Of a stretch of DNA of 12,039 nucleotides, positions 1 through 6,687 are shown piece by piece. The notes under the pieces were generated by a model. It saw only the letters and a list, made by a program, of their open reading frames with translations, had not been told where the DNA came from and ran no database searches. Positions within the stretch are counted from its first letter, which is position 1. Each line of letters starts with the position of its first letter. Where the stretch lies: NCBI GenBank assembly GCA_910576985.1, contig CAJTLA010000044.1, forward strand, positions 1 through 12,039, written 5' to 3'. The position numbers were made by a program, and so were the translations under genes. Source of the stretch: an uncultured Bacilli bacterium (GTDB lineage Bacteria > Bacillota_I > Bacilli_A > RF39 > UBA660).

Positions 1-3000
1 ATAGATTGTGCTCAAATATTACGTTTATTGAAGAAGGTTATTTTAAATAGTGATAATAATATTACAAAATTATTATCTATTTTATACATAAGCATTAATA
101 GTAAAATAAGTAATGATATACTTATAGAATATAGTAAAATAACATTGAATTATAAAAAATATTATACTGATGAAGAAATTATGGAAATCTCATTATGGAT
201 AATAGAAAAAGTAATTACTAACCCCCAATCGGAGGAAGAGTTATTTCTGGAGTATGAGAAGTTGTTAAATCAAATTAACGATAAAAGTGAAAAGCAGACT
301 TTATTTAATATATTTTCTGTATCCGAAATAATAGGCATAAGTATCTATAATAAGCACAATGAACAAAAAATAGTATATAGTTGTGATACCTTTGTAGTTA
401 CAATAAAAGATTTTTTGAAAAATAAGAATGGATATAAATCACATATCTCAACAAAAACTACTAATTTTTTATTAGTATTGTTAACTAAATTAATTTCTTA
501 TATAGGTTTAGAAGATTATTTTATTGAAGAAATAACTAATCATTTATTAACCGATAAAAGAGTAGCGGATTTTTATAAAAAGATTTTTTTGGATTACCTA
601 ATAGGTAAAGATTTAATTAATATTGTTGGAAAGTATATTGATTTATTATATGGAAAAAATGGAGAAAGAATTTTCTCTTATTCAGATGCGCGTTCTACTC
701 ACTATAATTTTAAAAAGTATGTTGATATTGTTAATAAGGATTTGTCAACCAATGTAGAAAGTAAATTAAAATGGGATGTTGCAAGATATCAAGATTATAA
801 AGAATATTCCCTATATAGTTTATTAGAATGGTTTGGTGATATTTCTGATATAGATACAAAGTCATGGAAAGATGAAGGAGTTAGATTATATAATTTAGCA
901 AACACTGCGTATCCATTAGGAAGTAGTTTAGGGCGATATGAGATTCAACTTGAACTCATGGAGAAGGCTTCTAAAATTGGAATTCAAGAATTATGGAAAG
1001 CTAGTAGTTTAGATTTTAGTATTTTAGAAAGTTTAGATAATTTATATAGTTTAATAATTTATTTGTTGGAACTACAAACTAGTCAAGAAAGTCTTAAATT
1101 ATTGTGGTACTTGTCAATAGGGATACTTTCCTTTTATAATCAAGATGACTTAATAGGAATTCAAAGAGTAAGAGAAGTGATTAATCAAAAATGTCAAGAA
1201 TTAGGTTATAGGGAATTGCTACACTTTATGGAGCATAAAACTAATTTTTTATGGAATATCAGTAAGAAAGAAAGAAAAAATTATACGAATACTCAATCAG
1301 ATAAGTTGAATGATTTTTTAGTCTTATTTGATAATTCTAATCATGAGGAAATTATAAATATAATTGATAGTAATTTGATAGATGGGTATGATAAATGGAA
1401 ACAAATAAATATTGCAATAGAGTATTTAGAAGAAAAAGGAAATTTAGAAAAAAATATAGTAAAATATATAATAGATTTATTTTGTAAGTTTGGTTATGAG
1501 TATGATATTAAAAGGTCTTATTTAGATAATATATTTAATAGGATTATTAACCACATGGATGAAGATGATTATTGGAATGTTATTAATCGTATAATTATCC
1601 AATATGAACATGATGATGAAGAATATTCTGCTAGGTATTGTAGTGAAAATATCGAATGGTTTATTAGAAAAATATTAAAAAGTTCAAAAAATCTAGAAGG
1701 TATGAAAGAGTGCTTTTCTATGAGTGAACAAAAACATTGGTGTTGGATTACAGGGGCTAATCATATTAAAGTTGAAAAAAGCGTAAATATTCCAACTTTT
1801 CATTATTTAAATGAACCTGTTAATTTAGAAGAATTCATTGTTAATGTTTTACTTATTCAACTTGGCTCTAATAATTTACATAGAATGGAAATAGCATATA
1901 AGGCTTTAAACCTAATGTGTATTAATGAAGAGAATCCAATAAAGATAATAGTGTCAAATTGGAATAATCTTAACAGAATACAAAAAGAGCACCTTTATTT
2001 ACTTGCAGAACGATGGATATTTGAAAATAATAAAAAATTTAATAATTTTATTACTAAGTTAAAAGAAGATTATAATACAGTAACTACAATATCAGAAAAA
2101 TTAAATTTATGTTATATATTAAATAAATATAAAAAGAATACACTATTTAAACAAAGTGTAACGAAAAAACATGATAAAGTTACCTTAGATTTTATTAGTG
2201 TGCTTCTTATACAAAGCCAATTCCAACTAAATTGTCATGAAATGGATATAAGACATTATGCTAGTAATGCACATTTGATTCTTAATGATGATTGTATTGA
2301 TTTAAAAGAAAAATTATTAAATTTATATTCTTATGATATTCAGAAGGAAATAGATAATATTCAAACAAGACCTGGGGATGCAATTGTTCCTTATTCTAAA
2401 AATTCAGATATTTTTTCAAATATACTTTTGGAGGAATATAAAAAAGGGCGATGGAACGATTTTAGTTTGATTAAGCTGATTCAGACTTTCGGAAGAAGTG
2501 ATGATGGTTGCTTTATGTCCTATTACCCAAAACATATTTACAATATAGAAAATTGGAATGATGATGAGTTTTTTTTGAAATTTAAAGAGGATAATAATCA
2601 AGCTGCAATTAGAAAATTAGTATTGAAGAAAATTAATGATGGAATAGATATGAAAAAAGAAGTGTGCATAGGAGCTAATTTATATGTTCCATTAAATAGG
2701 GAAGAAGGCTATGATTTTATCTATTCTAAAAATATAGTTGGAGGCACTAAGCGTGAAGAAAATTATTATTCTATAATCCCTTCTTATAAAATATTGTATT
2801 CTGATGAAAAGGGATTGTTTGAAACAGATGTAGATGTTAAATCGTTATGCAATAAAATTTGTGGTTTATCTTATATGTATAATTCTAATATTAGAATCTC
2901 AATCTCTAATTTATTACAAAATAAGGTTGACTTAAAATTAAAAAGTGTGGATCCACTTATTTTAAAAGATGATAAAGATAGAGAAGTTAGATTTGAATGG

Positions 3001-3156
3001 ATTTTATATCCTTATAGAGAAAATTTACATGAACAGTATGTGAGGTATCAAACACTTTATAGATGGGTATGTAATAAAGAATTATTTGAAGAGTTCTTAC
3101 AAAATAATAAAATAAAAATAATTGATAATATAGATATACAAAACTCACAAATATAA
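1..3156 (+). CDS. Large uncharacterised protein, 5'-truncated by the window edge (C-terminal 1051 residues)
   Basis: I do not recognise this family. The frame is open from base 1, so the TTG at 28 is not a credible start: it has no Shine-Dalgarno sequence and codons 1-9 upstream are sense. The real start lies left of the window. The visible part is rich in Ile, Leu, Asn, Lys and Glu, with amphipathic helix-like stretches nearly throughout, as in helical-repeat proteins. I saw no membrane segment, signal peptide, Walker motif or nuclease motif in this portion. The last ~250 residues are richer in aromatic residues and Gly and may form a separate domain, ending with a Trp/Tyr-rich stretch (RFEWILYPY, YRWV). 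The gene sits just upstream of a serine recombinase and left of a serS integration scar, so it is probably mobile-element cargo. Very long helical proteins in that setting are often sensor halves of STAND-type or other anti-phage ATPases. That role is inference from context only, and any catalytic domain would be off-window. Confidence 0.85.
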   Translation: MDCAQILRLLKKVILNSDNNITKLLSILYISINSKISNDILIEYSKITLNYKKYYTDEEIMEISLWIIEKVITNPQSEEELFLEYEKLLNQINDKSEKQTLFNIFSVSEIIGISIYNKHNEQKIVYSCDTFVVTIKDFLKNKNGYKSHISTKTTNFLLVLLTKLISYIGLEDYFIEEITNHLLTDKRVADFYKKIFLDYLIGKDLINIVGKYIDLLYGKNGERIFSYSDARSTHYNFKKYVDIVNKDLSTNVESKLKWDVARYQDYKEYSLYSLLEWFGDISDIDTKSWKDEGVRLYNLANTAYPLGSSLGRYEIQLELMEKASKIGIQELWKASSLDFSILESLDNLYSLIIYLLELQTSQESLKLLWYLSIGILSFYNQDDLIGIQRVREVINQKCQELGYRELLHFMEHKTNFLWNISKKERKNYTNTQSDKLNDFLVLFDNSNHEEIINIIDSNLIDGYDKWKQINIAIEYLEEKGNLEKNIVKYIIDLFCKFGYEYDIKRSYLDNIFNRIINHMDEDDYWNVINRIIIQYEHDDEEYSARYCSENIEWFIRKILKSSKNLEGMKECFSMSEQKHWCWITGANHIKVEKSVNIPTFHYLNEPVNLEEFIVNVLLIQLGSNNLHRMEIAYKALNLMCINEENPIKIIVSNWNNLNRIQKEHLYLLAERWIFENNKKFNNFITKLKEDYNTVTTISEKLNLCYILNKYKKNTLFKQSVTKKHDKVTLDFISVLLIQSQFQLNCHEMDIRHYASNAHLILNDDCIDLKEKLLNLYSYDIQKEIDNIQTRPGDAIVPYSKNSDIFSNILLEEYKKGRWNDFSLIKLIQTFGRSDDGCFMSYYPKHIYNIENWNDDEFFLKFKEDNNQAAIRKLVLKKINDGIDMKKEVCIGANLYVPLNREEGYDFIYSKNIVGGTKREENYYSIIPSYKILYSDEKGLFETDVDVKSLCNKICGLSYMYNSNIRISISNLLQNKVDLKLKSVDPLILKDDKDREVRFEWILYPYRENLHEQYVRYQTLYRWVCNKELFEEFLQNNKIKIIDNIDIQNSQI

Positions 3157-3283
3157 AATTACTAAATATTAAATGCATTTTCTTGCTTATATTGTTATTG
3201 AAAAATATTATATACAAATAAAAAAGTTGTTACATTGAAAATATAAATATAAAAGATTGAATTTTTATAAATTTTAATTTTGA

Positions 3284-3330
3284 TTAAGTTAAGTATTTAG
3301 CAATCTTATAAAATATTTCTCATTAGGAGG
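3284..3330 (+). promoter_or_regulatory. Possible weak promoter and strong RBS of the recombinase gene
   Basis: The 181-base gap 3157-3337 is very AT-rich and shows no clear terminator hairpin. A TATAAA at 3307-3312 could be a -10 box, with only a poor -35 candidate (TTAAGT, 3284-3289) 17 bases upstream. This placement is weak because AT-rich DNA gives such matches often. The ribosome site AGGAGG at 3325-3330, 7 bases before the ATG at 3338, is clear and fixes the recombinase start. Confidence 0.35.
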
Positions 3331-3337
3331 AATTAAA

Positions 3338-4633
3338 ATGGGAAATGTTATTGTAATAGAAGCGACTCAATCAAAATTTAGTAAATTAAAAGACAATTCA
3401 AAGAAAACGATAAATGTTGGTGCTTATTGTCGAGTAAGCACAGATTCCGAAGAACAATTAGGAAGTTATGAATCTCAAAAAAAACATTATGCTAAATTAA
3501 TTAAAGAACATGAAAATTGGCAATTAATAGGCATATATGCAGATAAAGGTATTTCTGGAACGAAGGTAGCTAAAAGAAAGAATTTTAATAGAATGATACA
3601 AGATGCTGTTGATGGAAAATTAGATATGATTATAGCAAAATCAATATCAAGATTTGCTAGAAATACGGTTGATACATTAAATTATGTAAGGATACTAAGA
3701 AACCATAATGTGGATGTTTATTTTGAAAAAGAAAATATCCATACGCTAGAATTAACTAGTGAAATGTTTTTAACTTTGTATAGTGCTTTTGCACAGGCAG
3801 AAAGTGAATCAATTTCAGAAAATGTAAAACAGGGTGTAAGAATGAAAATGAAACGAGGAAATTTAGTGGGACAATATGCATGTTATGGATTTATTTATAA
3901 TGAGAAAATTAAAAATATTGTTCCTAAAGAGCCTGAAGCAACCACTGTTTTAATGATTCATGAAGAATATAGTAGAGGTGTTGGTGGAACTCGGATTGCT
4001 AAAAAACTAAATGATTTGAAAATCCCAAGTCCAAGAGGTAAAAAATGGACAGGCAAAAGTATTATTGATATTATTAAATTAGAAAAATATGTTGGGGATT
4101 TACTTACTGGTAAAACATACATTGATAATCCAATTAATTCTAAGAAAAAAATTAATCATGGAGAATATGCAAAGTATTATACAAAAAATCATCACAAAGG
4201 GATTGTAAGCAATGAATTGAAAACTGAATGTTTAACTATACTTGAGAAAAGAAAAACACAAAAGTATAGCAAGCTTTATCCGTTTAGCAGCAAAATATTT
4301 TGTGGAATCTGTGGCGAAAAATATATAAGGAGATCCTGGAATTCTAATAATCCTGCAATTAAGCCAAGGGCAATTTGGGTTTGTAGAAAATATAATAAAA
4401 ATCATAATGATTGTAATTGTGTTGGGAATGTCAAAGAAAGAGTAATTGAGGATTTATTTGTTAAAATTTGTTCAACTTTCTACCATGATAAAATTGATAA
4501 ATTTGATGAAAATATTTTCGAAAAATTTATTGATCAAATTATTATAGGTAAAAAAGGTAGGAATGATACTGATTTAGAAAATATAAGATTTATATTAAAG
4601 GATAAAACAGAATATGAAGATACTATTTTCTAA
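3338..4633 (+). CDS. Serine recombinase (large-type integrase, compact form)
   Basis: This is a 431-residue site-specific recombinase that would cut and rejoin DNA through a 5'-phosphoserine link. The N-terminal resolvase domain (about 26-170) carries the catalytic motif YCRVSTD with nucleophile Ser34 and Arg32, followed by the GISGT and SISRFARN motifs. A 'recombinase' DNA-binding domain follows (about 180-290; GGTRIAKKLN, WTGKSIIDIIK). A zinc ribbon comes next, with Cys322, Cys325, Cys349 and Cys359 or Cys361. The end FDENIFEKFIDQI is the usual C-terminal motif of large serine recombinases. The long coiled-coil stretch that normally separates the zinc ribbon from this end is nearly absent, which explains the short length. 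The start is fixed by AGGAGG 7 bases upstream. A displaced serS 3' end begins about 30 bases after its stop, so this is probably the integrase of an element inserted in serS. The reading frame is intact and no catalytic residue appears lost. Confidence 0.95.
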   Translation: MGNVIVIEATQSKFSKLKDNSKKTINVGAYCRVSTDSEEQLGSYESQKKHYAKLIKEHENWQLIGIYADKGISGTKVAKRKNFNRMIQDAVDGKLDMIIAKSISRFARNTVDTLNYVRILRNHNVDVYFEKENIHTLELTSEMFLTLYSAFAQAESESISENVKQGVRMKMKRGNLVGQYACYGFIYNEKIKNIVPKEPEATTVLMIHEEYSRGVGGTRIAKKLNDLKIPSPRGKKWTGKSIIDIIKLEKYVGDLLTGKTYIDNPINSKKKINHGEYAKYYTKNHHKGIVSNELKTECLTILEKRKTQKYSKLYPFSSKIFCGICGEKYIRRSWNSNNPAIKPRAIWVCRKYNKNHNDCNCVGNVKERVIEDLFVKICSTFYHDKIDKFDENIFEKFIDQIIIGKKGRNDTDLENIRFILKDKTEYEDTIF

Positions 4634-4650
4634 AGATGTTATTAATAAAT

Positions 4651-4681
4651 AGTGCATAATATAAGCACTTAACACTGTGTT
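4651..4681. other. Candidate right attachment site (attR) of the serS-targeting element
   Basis: Homology to serS starts at about 4671, so the recombinase-proximal junction lies here. Two dyads meet at it: AGTGC (4651-4655) with GCACT (4665-4669), and the symmetric AACACTGTGTT (4671-4681). Serine integrase sites are typically imperfect inverted repeats around a 2-base core, so this fits in form. The exact core cannot be fixed without the left junction, which is outside the window. Confidence 0.45.
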
Positions 4682-4808
4682 AGCAACACCAAGAGGGCTT
4701 ATTGCCGTAATTGAAAATAATTATCAAAAAGATGGAGCTATCAAAATTCCTCAAGCATTAAGACCTTATATGGGAGGTTTAGAAGTTATTAAGCCGAAAC
4801 AAAAATAA
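4665..4808 (+). pseudogene. serS: Displaced 3' end of seryl-tRNA synthetase gene
   Basis: This 47-codon open stretch ends in TAA and encodes the C-terminus of class II seryl-tRNA synthetase. It starts at motif 3 (LNTVLATPRGLIAVIEN), continues with YQKDGAIKIPQ and finishes with the family signature LRPYMGGLEVI. There is an in-frame TAA just upstream (4662-4664), no ribosome site, and no tRNA-binding arm or motifs 1 and 2, so it cannot make an enzyme. It follows an intact serine recombinase and keeps its own terminator. That is what is left when an element inserts inside serS and supplies a replacement 3' end on its other side. The functional serS is expected to the left of the window. The codons are undamaged, so the displacement is relatively recent. 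Confidence 0.85.
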
Positions 4809-4820
4809 TTTATTAAATAC

Positions 4821-4854
4821 AAAAAAGAATATAATGAAGCTATATTCTTTTTTT
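4821..4854 (+). terminator. Rho-independent terminator, native to serS
   Basis: A perfect 13-bp stem (AAAAAAGAATATA at 4821-4833, TATATTCTTTTTT at 4841-4853) encloses a 7-base loop and ends in a T run. It lies 12 bases after the serS fragment stop codon, so it was probably carried along as the original serS terminator. It may now end recombinase transcription. Confidence 0.85.
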
Positions 4855-5184
4855 GATAATTTATAATACCAAGTGCTAGAATAAATAGAAAAATTCAATG
4901 GTCAGAAAAGGAATCAAAGAAAATCAGAAATTATATATCACATAGAGATAAAAAAAAGATAAAATAAATATGACTAAAACTATTTTTCCAAAAAAATTCT
5001 ATATTAAAAGAATTTGATGTAGAGGTATTTGAAAATATTATTGATAAAATTATAAATAAGATGACTTAACGAACATGTTACTAATCAAAAAAGAGTTTTC
5101 TTGCGAAAGAAAATAAAGGATATGAATCTAATAAAAGAATGGAAGTGTTTCAATCATAGATGGATAATTATATCAATAATGAGG
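4855..5184. other. Decayed intergenic stretch between two serS scars
   Basis: This stretch of about 330 bases holds no intact gene on either strand. It is AT-rich with scattered stops. The only recognisable piece is a short recombinase-like C-terminal remnant at 5013-5069, listed separately. The rest is probably what remains of an older element, but I cannot assign it. Confidence 0.6.
5013..5069 (+). pseudogene. Remnant of a serine recombinase C-terminus
   Basis: The frame reads FDVEVFENIIDKIINKMT and stops. This matches the terminal motif of large serine recombinases and aligns with FDENIFEKFIDQI of the intact recombinase at 3338-4633 (about 32 of 42 bases alike over 14 codons by eye). Stops and a probable frameshift destroy the sequence upstream. 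It lies about 115 bases before a second serS scar, the same order as the intact recombinase and the first scar. The match is short, so chance similarity in AT-rich DNA remains possible. Confidence 0.42.
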
Positions 5185-5259
5185 AATATTGTAGTAGCAA
5201 TACCAAGAGGATTTATTGCTGTAATTGAAAGCAATGATCAAAAAGATGGAAATTTTTAA
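5185..5259 (+). pseudogene. serS: Second, older displaced serS 3'-end fragment
   Basis: The frame reads NIVVAIPRGFIAVIES followed by NDQKDGNF and a stop. It matches the first serS fragment from its Asn codon at 4671 onward: 55 of 66 aligned bases are identical by eye (5185-5250 against 4671-4736). Similarity stops after the codons for QKDG, so the last part of the synthetase end is lost or replaced. Many changes alter amino acids (for example Thr to Ile in ATPR), which fits decay without selection. It begins at the same codon as the first fragment, implying the same integration point was used twice. Confidence 0.72.
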
Positions 5260-5268
5260 CACCAAATT

Positions 5269-5310
5269 TTGACATAAAATATATCAATTTTATTATGATT
5301 ATGTTATAAT
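5269..5310 (+). promoter_or_regulatory. Promoter region of the surface protein-protease operon
   Basis: An extended -10 box, TGTTATAAT (5302-5310), lies upstream of the ATG at 5341, with only a weak -35 at the right distance (TATCAA, 5282-5287). A perfect TTGACA at 5269-5274 is 30 bases from that -10 box. It could instead pair with TATTAT (5291-5296) at 16-base spacing, so two overlapping promoters are possible. The region starts immediately after the second serS scar. Confidence 0.6.
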
Positions 5311-5340
5311 CAAAAAACAACAAAAGGAGTGAAATTTAAT

Positions 5341-6687
5341 ATGAAATTATGTAAAAAAGTACTGGTTAGTATACTGGTATTATTCTGTTCAATTATGCCA
5401 GCGAAAGCAGCATCTTTTGGGATGACTTCTTCAACAGGAACAGTAACCCCAAATGGAACTTTTACTGTAAATGTAGGAGGAAATTGTATTGGTAGGGTAA
5501 ACCTAACAGTATCGAATGGAACGTTATCAACAAATAGCGTATGGGTAGAAGAAGGATATGTGAGTGTTAGAGTTACAGCAGGAACAAGTGGAAAAGTAGT
5601 TGTGACAGCAACACCAACAGAAGGGTTTTCAGATTCTGACGCCAATCCTTTTAATCCTGGAATGAGAAGTGTATCAGTAAATATTGTTTCAAATACACCA
5701 TCACAACCAAATATTCCAACTACCCCAAATCCCCCTTCCACAAGTAAGCCAAACGTTCCTTCAAATACAAAACCAAGTACTTCAAAACCAAACACCTCAA
5801 CCCAAAAACCAGATCAACAACCCCAACAATCTAGTGATAATAATTTATCATCTTTAACTGTAAGCTCAGGTGAACTTTCTCCAAAATTCGATCCAAATGT
5901 TACAGAATATAACTTAAAATTAAAAGCAGATACAGAAGTATTAAAAATGGAAGCTTCCCCATCAGATGAAAAAGCAAAAATAGAAGGAACAGGAGAAATA
6001 AAAGTAAAACCAGGAAATAACAACCTTACAATAACAGTGACAGCAGAAAATGGTACAAAAAAAACTTATACCATCAAAGCATATGTAGATGAAACACCAC
6101 AAGTATATTTAAAATATAAAAATAAAAAAATAGGTATTATTAGAAACCAAGATGGAATTCCACTCCCTGATGGCTTTACACCGCAAGAATATAAAATGAA
6201 TGATCACACAATCTTAATATTTTCAAAAGATAAAATTTATATGATATATGGTTTGAATGAATCAAACGAAAAAGGATTTTATGTTTTTGATAAAGAAAAA
6301 AATGAATTAAAAAGTAAACTAATTCCACTAAAAATAAATAATCAAAACTTTTATATTACTGATGCAGAAATCAAAAAAGAAAATTTATTTTTAGATCATA
6401 TAACCATTGATAAAACAAAAATAGACTGTTATAAATTTAAAAATGATAGTGAAAACTATTGCTTATTAACCGTTTTAAAAGAAAACGGAAAACTAAAAAA
6501 ATATTTATATGAATCTACTGAAAAAACAATTCAACTATATCATGAATTTAACTCATGCCCAGAGCCAAAAAAGGATAATAACAATATGATTATTTATGTT
6601 TTAAGTGGATTATGGGTGATGACCATTGGAACAATGATATGGTTTATAACAAAGAAGAAAGGAGGTTTCCATGTCAAGAAAAAATAA
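5341..6687 (+). CDS. Secreted, membrane-anchored protein with cadherin-like beta-sandwich domain
   Basis: This 448-residue surface protein starts at the ATG at 5341, 11 bases after AAAGGAG. An in-frame GTG at 5329 overlaps that ribosome site and is not the start. Residues 1-23 form a signal peptide (KK, hydrophobic core, then PAKA before A). Residues ~24-117 are a Gly/Thr/Val-rich beta-sandwich, possibly cohesin-like or Ig-like. A Pro/Ser/Thr/Asn-rich linker follows (~118-163), then a cadherin-like beta-sandwich domain of the PF12733 type (~164-250; NNLSSLTVSSGELSPKF, VTAENGTKKTYTI). A domain of about 165 residues that I cannot name comes next. One membrane helix (~416-438) with a Lys-rich tail (KKKGG) ends the protein, so the body should lie outside the cell. 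It overlaps the protease gene by 17 bases, which suggests translational coupling. It may anchor or bind the dockerin-bearing protease, but this is inference. The molecular function is unknown. Confidence 0.88.
   Translation: MKLCKKVLVSILVLFCSIMPAKAASFGMTSSTGTVTPNGTFTVNVGGNCIGRVNLTVSNGTLSTNSVWVEEGYVSVRVTAGTSGKVVVTATPTEGFSDSDANPFNPGMRSVSVNIVSNTPSQPNIPTTPNPPSTSKPNVPSNTKPSTSKPNTSTQKPDQQPQQSSDNNLSSLTVSSGELSPKFDPNVTEYNLKLKADTEVLKMEASPSDEKAKIEGTGEIKVKPGNNNLTITVTAENGTKKTYTIKAYVDETPQVYLKYKNKKIGIIRNQDGIPLPDGFTPQEYKMNDHTILIFSKDKIYMIYGLNESNEKGFYVFDKEKNELKSKLIPLKINNQNFYITDAEIKKENLFLDHITIDKTKIDCYKFKNDSENYCLLTVLKENGKLKKYLYESTEKTIQLYHEFNSCPEPKKDNNNMIIYVLSGLWVMTIGTMIWFITKKKGGFHVKKK

Noticed and set aside
28..30. 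TTG as start codon of the large left-hand gene
   Set aside because: No ribosome site precedes it and the frame is open to base 1, so the gene is cut by the window edge.
4677..4808. The serS fragment as a functional small gene starting at GTG
   Set aside because: There is no ribosome site, and the segment is only the motif 3 end of a synthetase, which cannot fold or act alone.
5329..5331. GTG as start of the membrane-anchored surface protein
   Set aside because: It overlaps the ribosome site AAAGGAGTG. The ATG at 5341 has proper spacing and begins a clean signal peptide.
5310..5795. 161-codon minus-strand reading frame opposite the surface protein gene
   Set aside because: It is a mirror of a Thr/Pro/Ser-rich coding sequence, with low-complexity Phe/Val/Gly content and no family resemblance.
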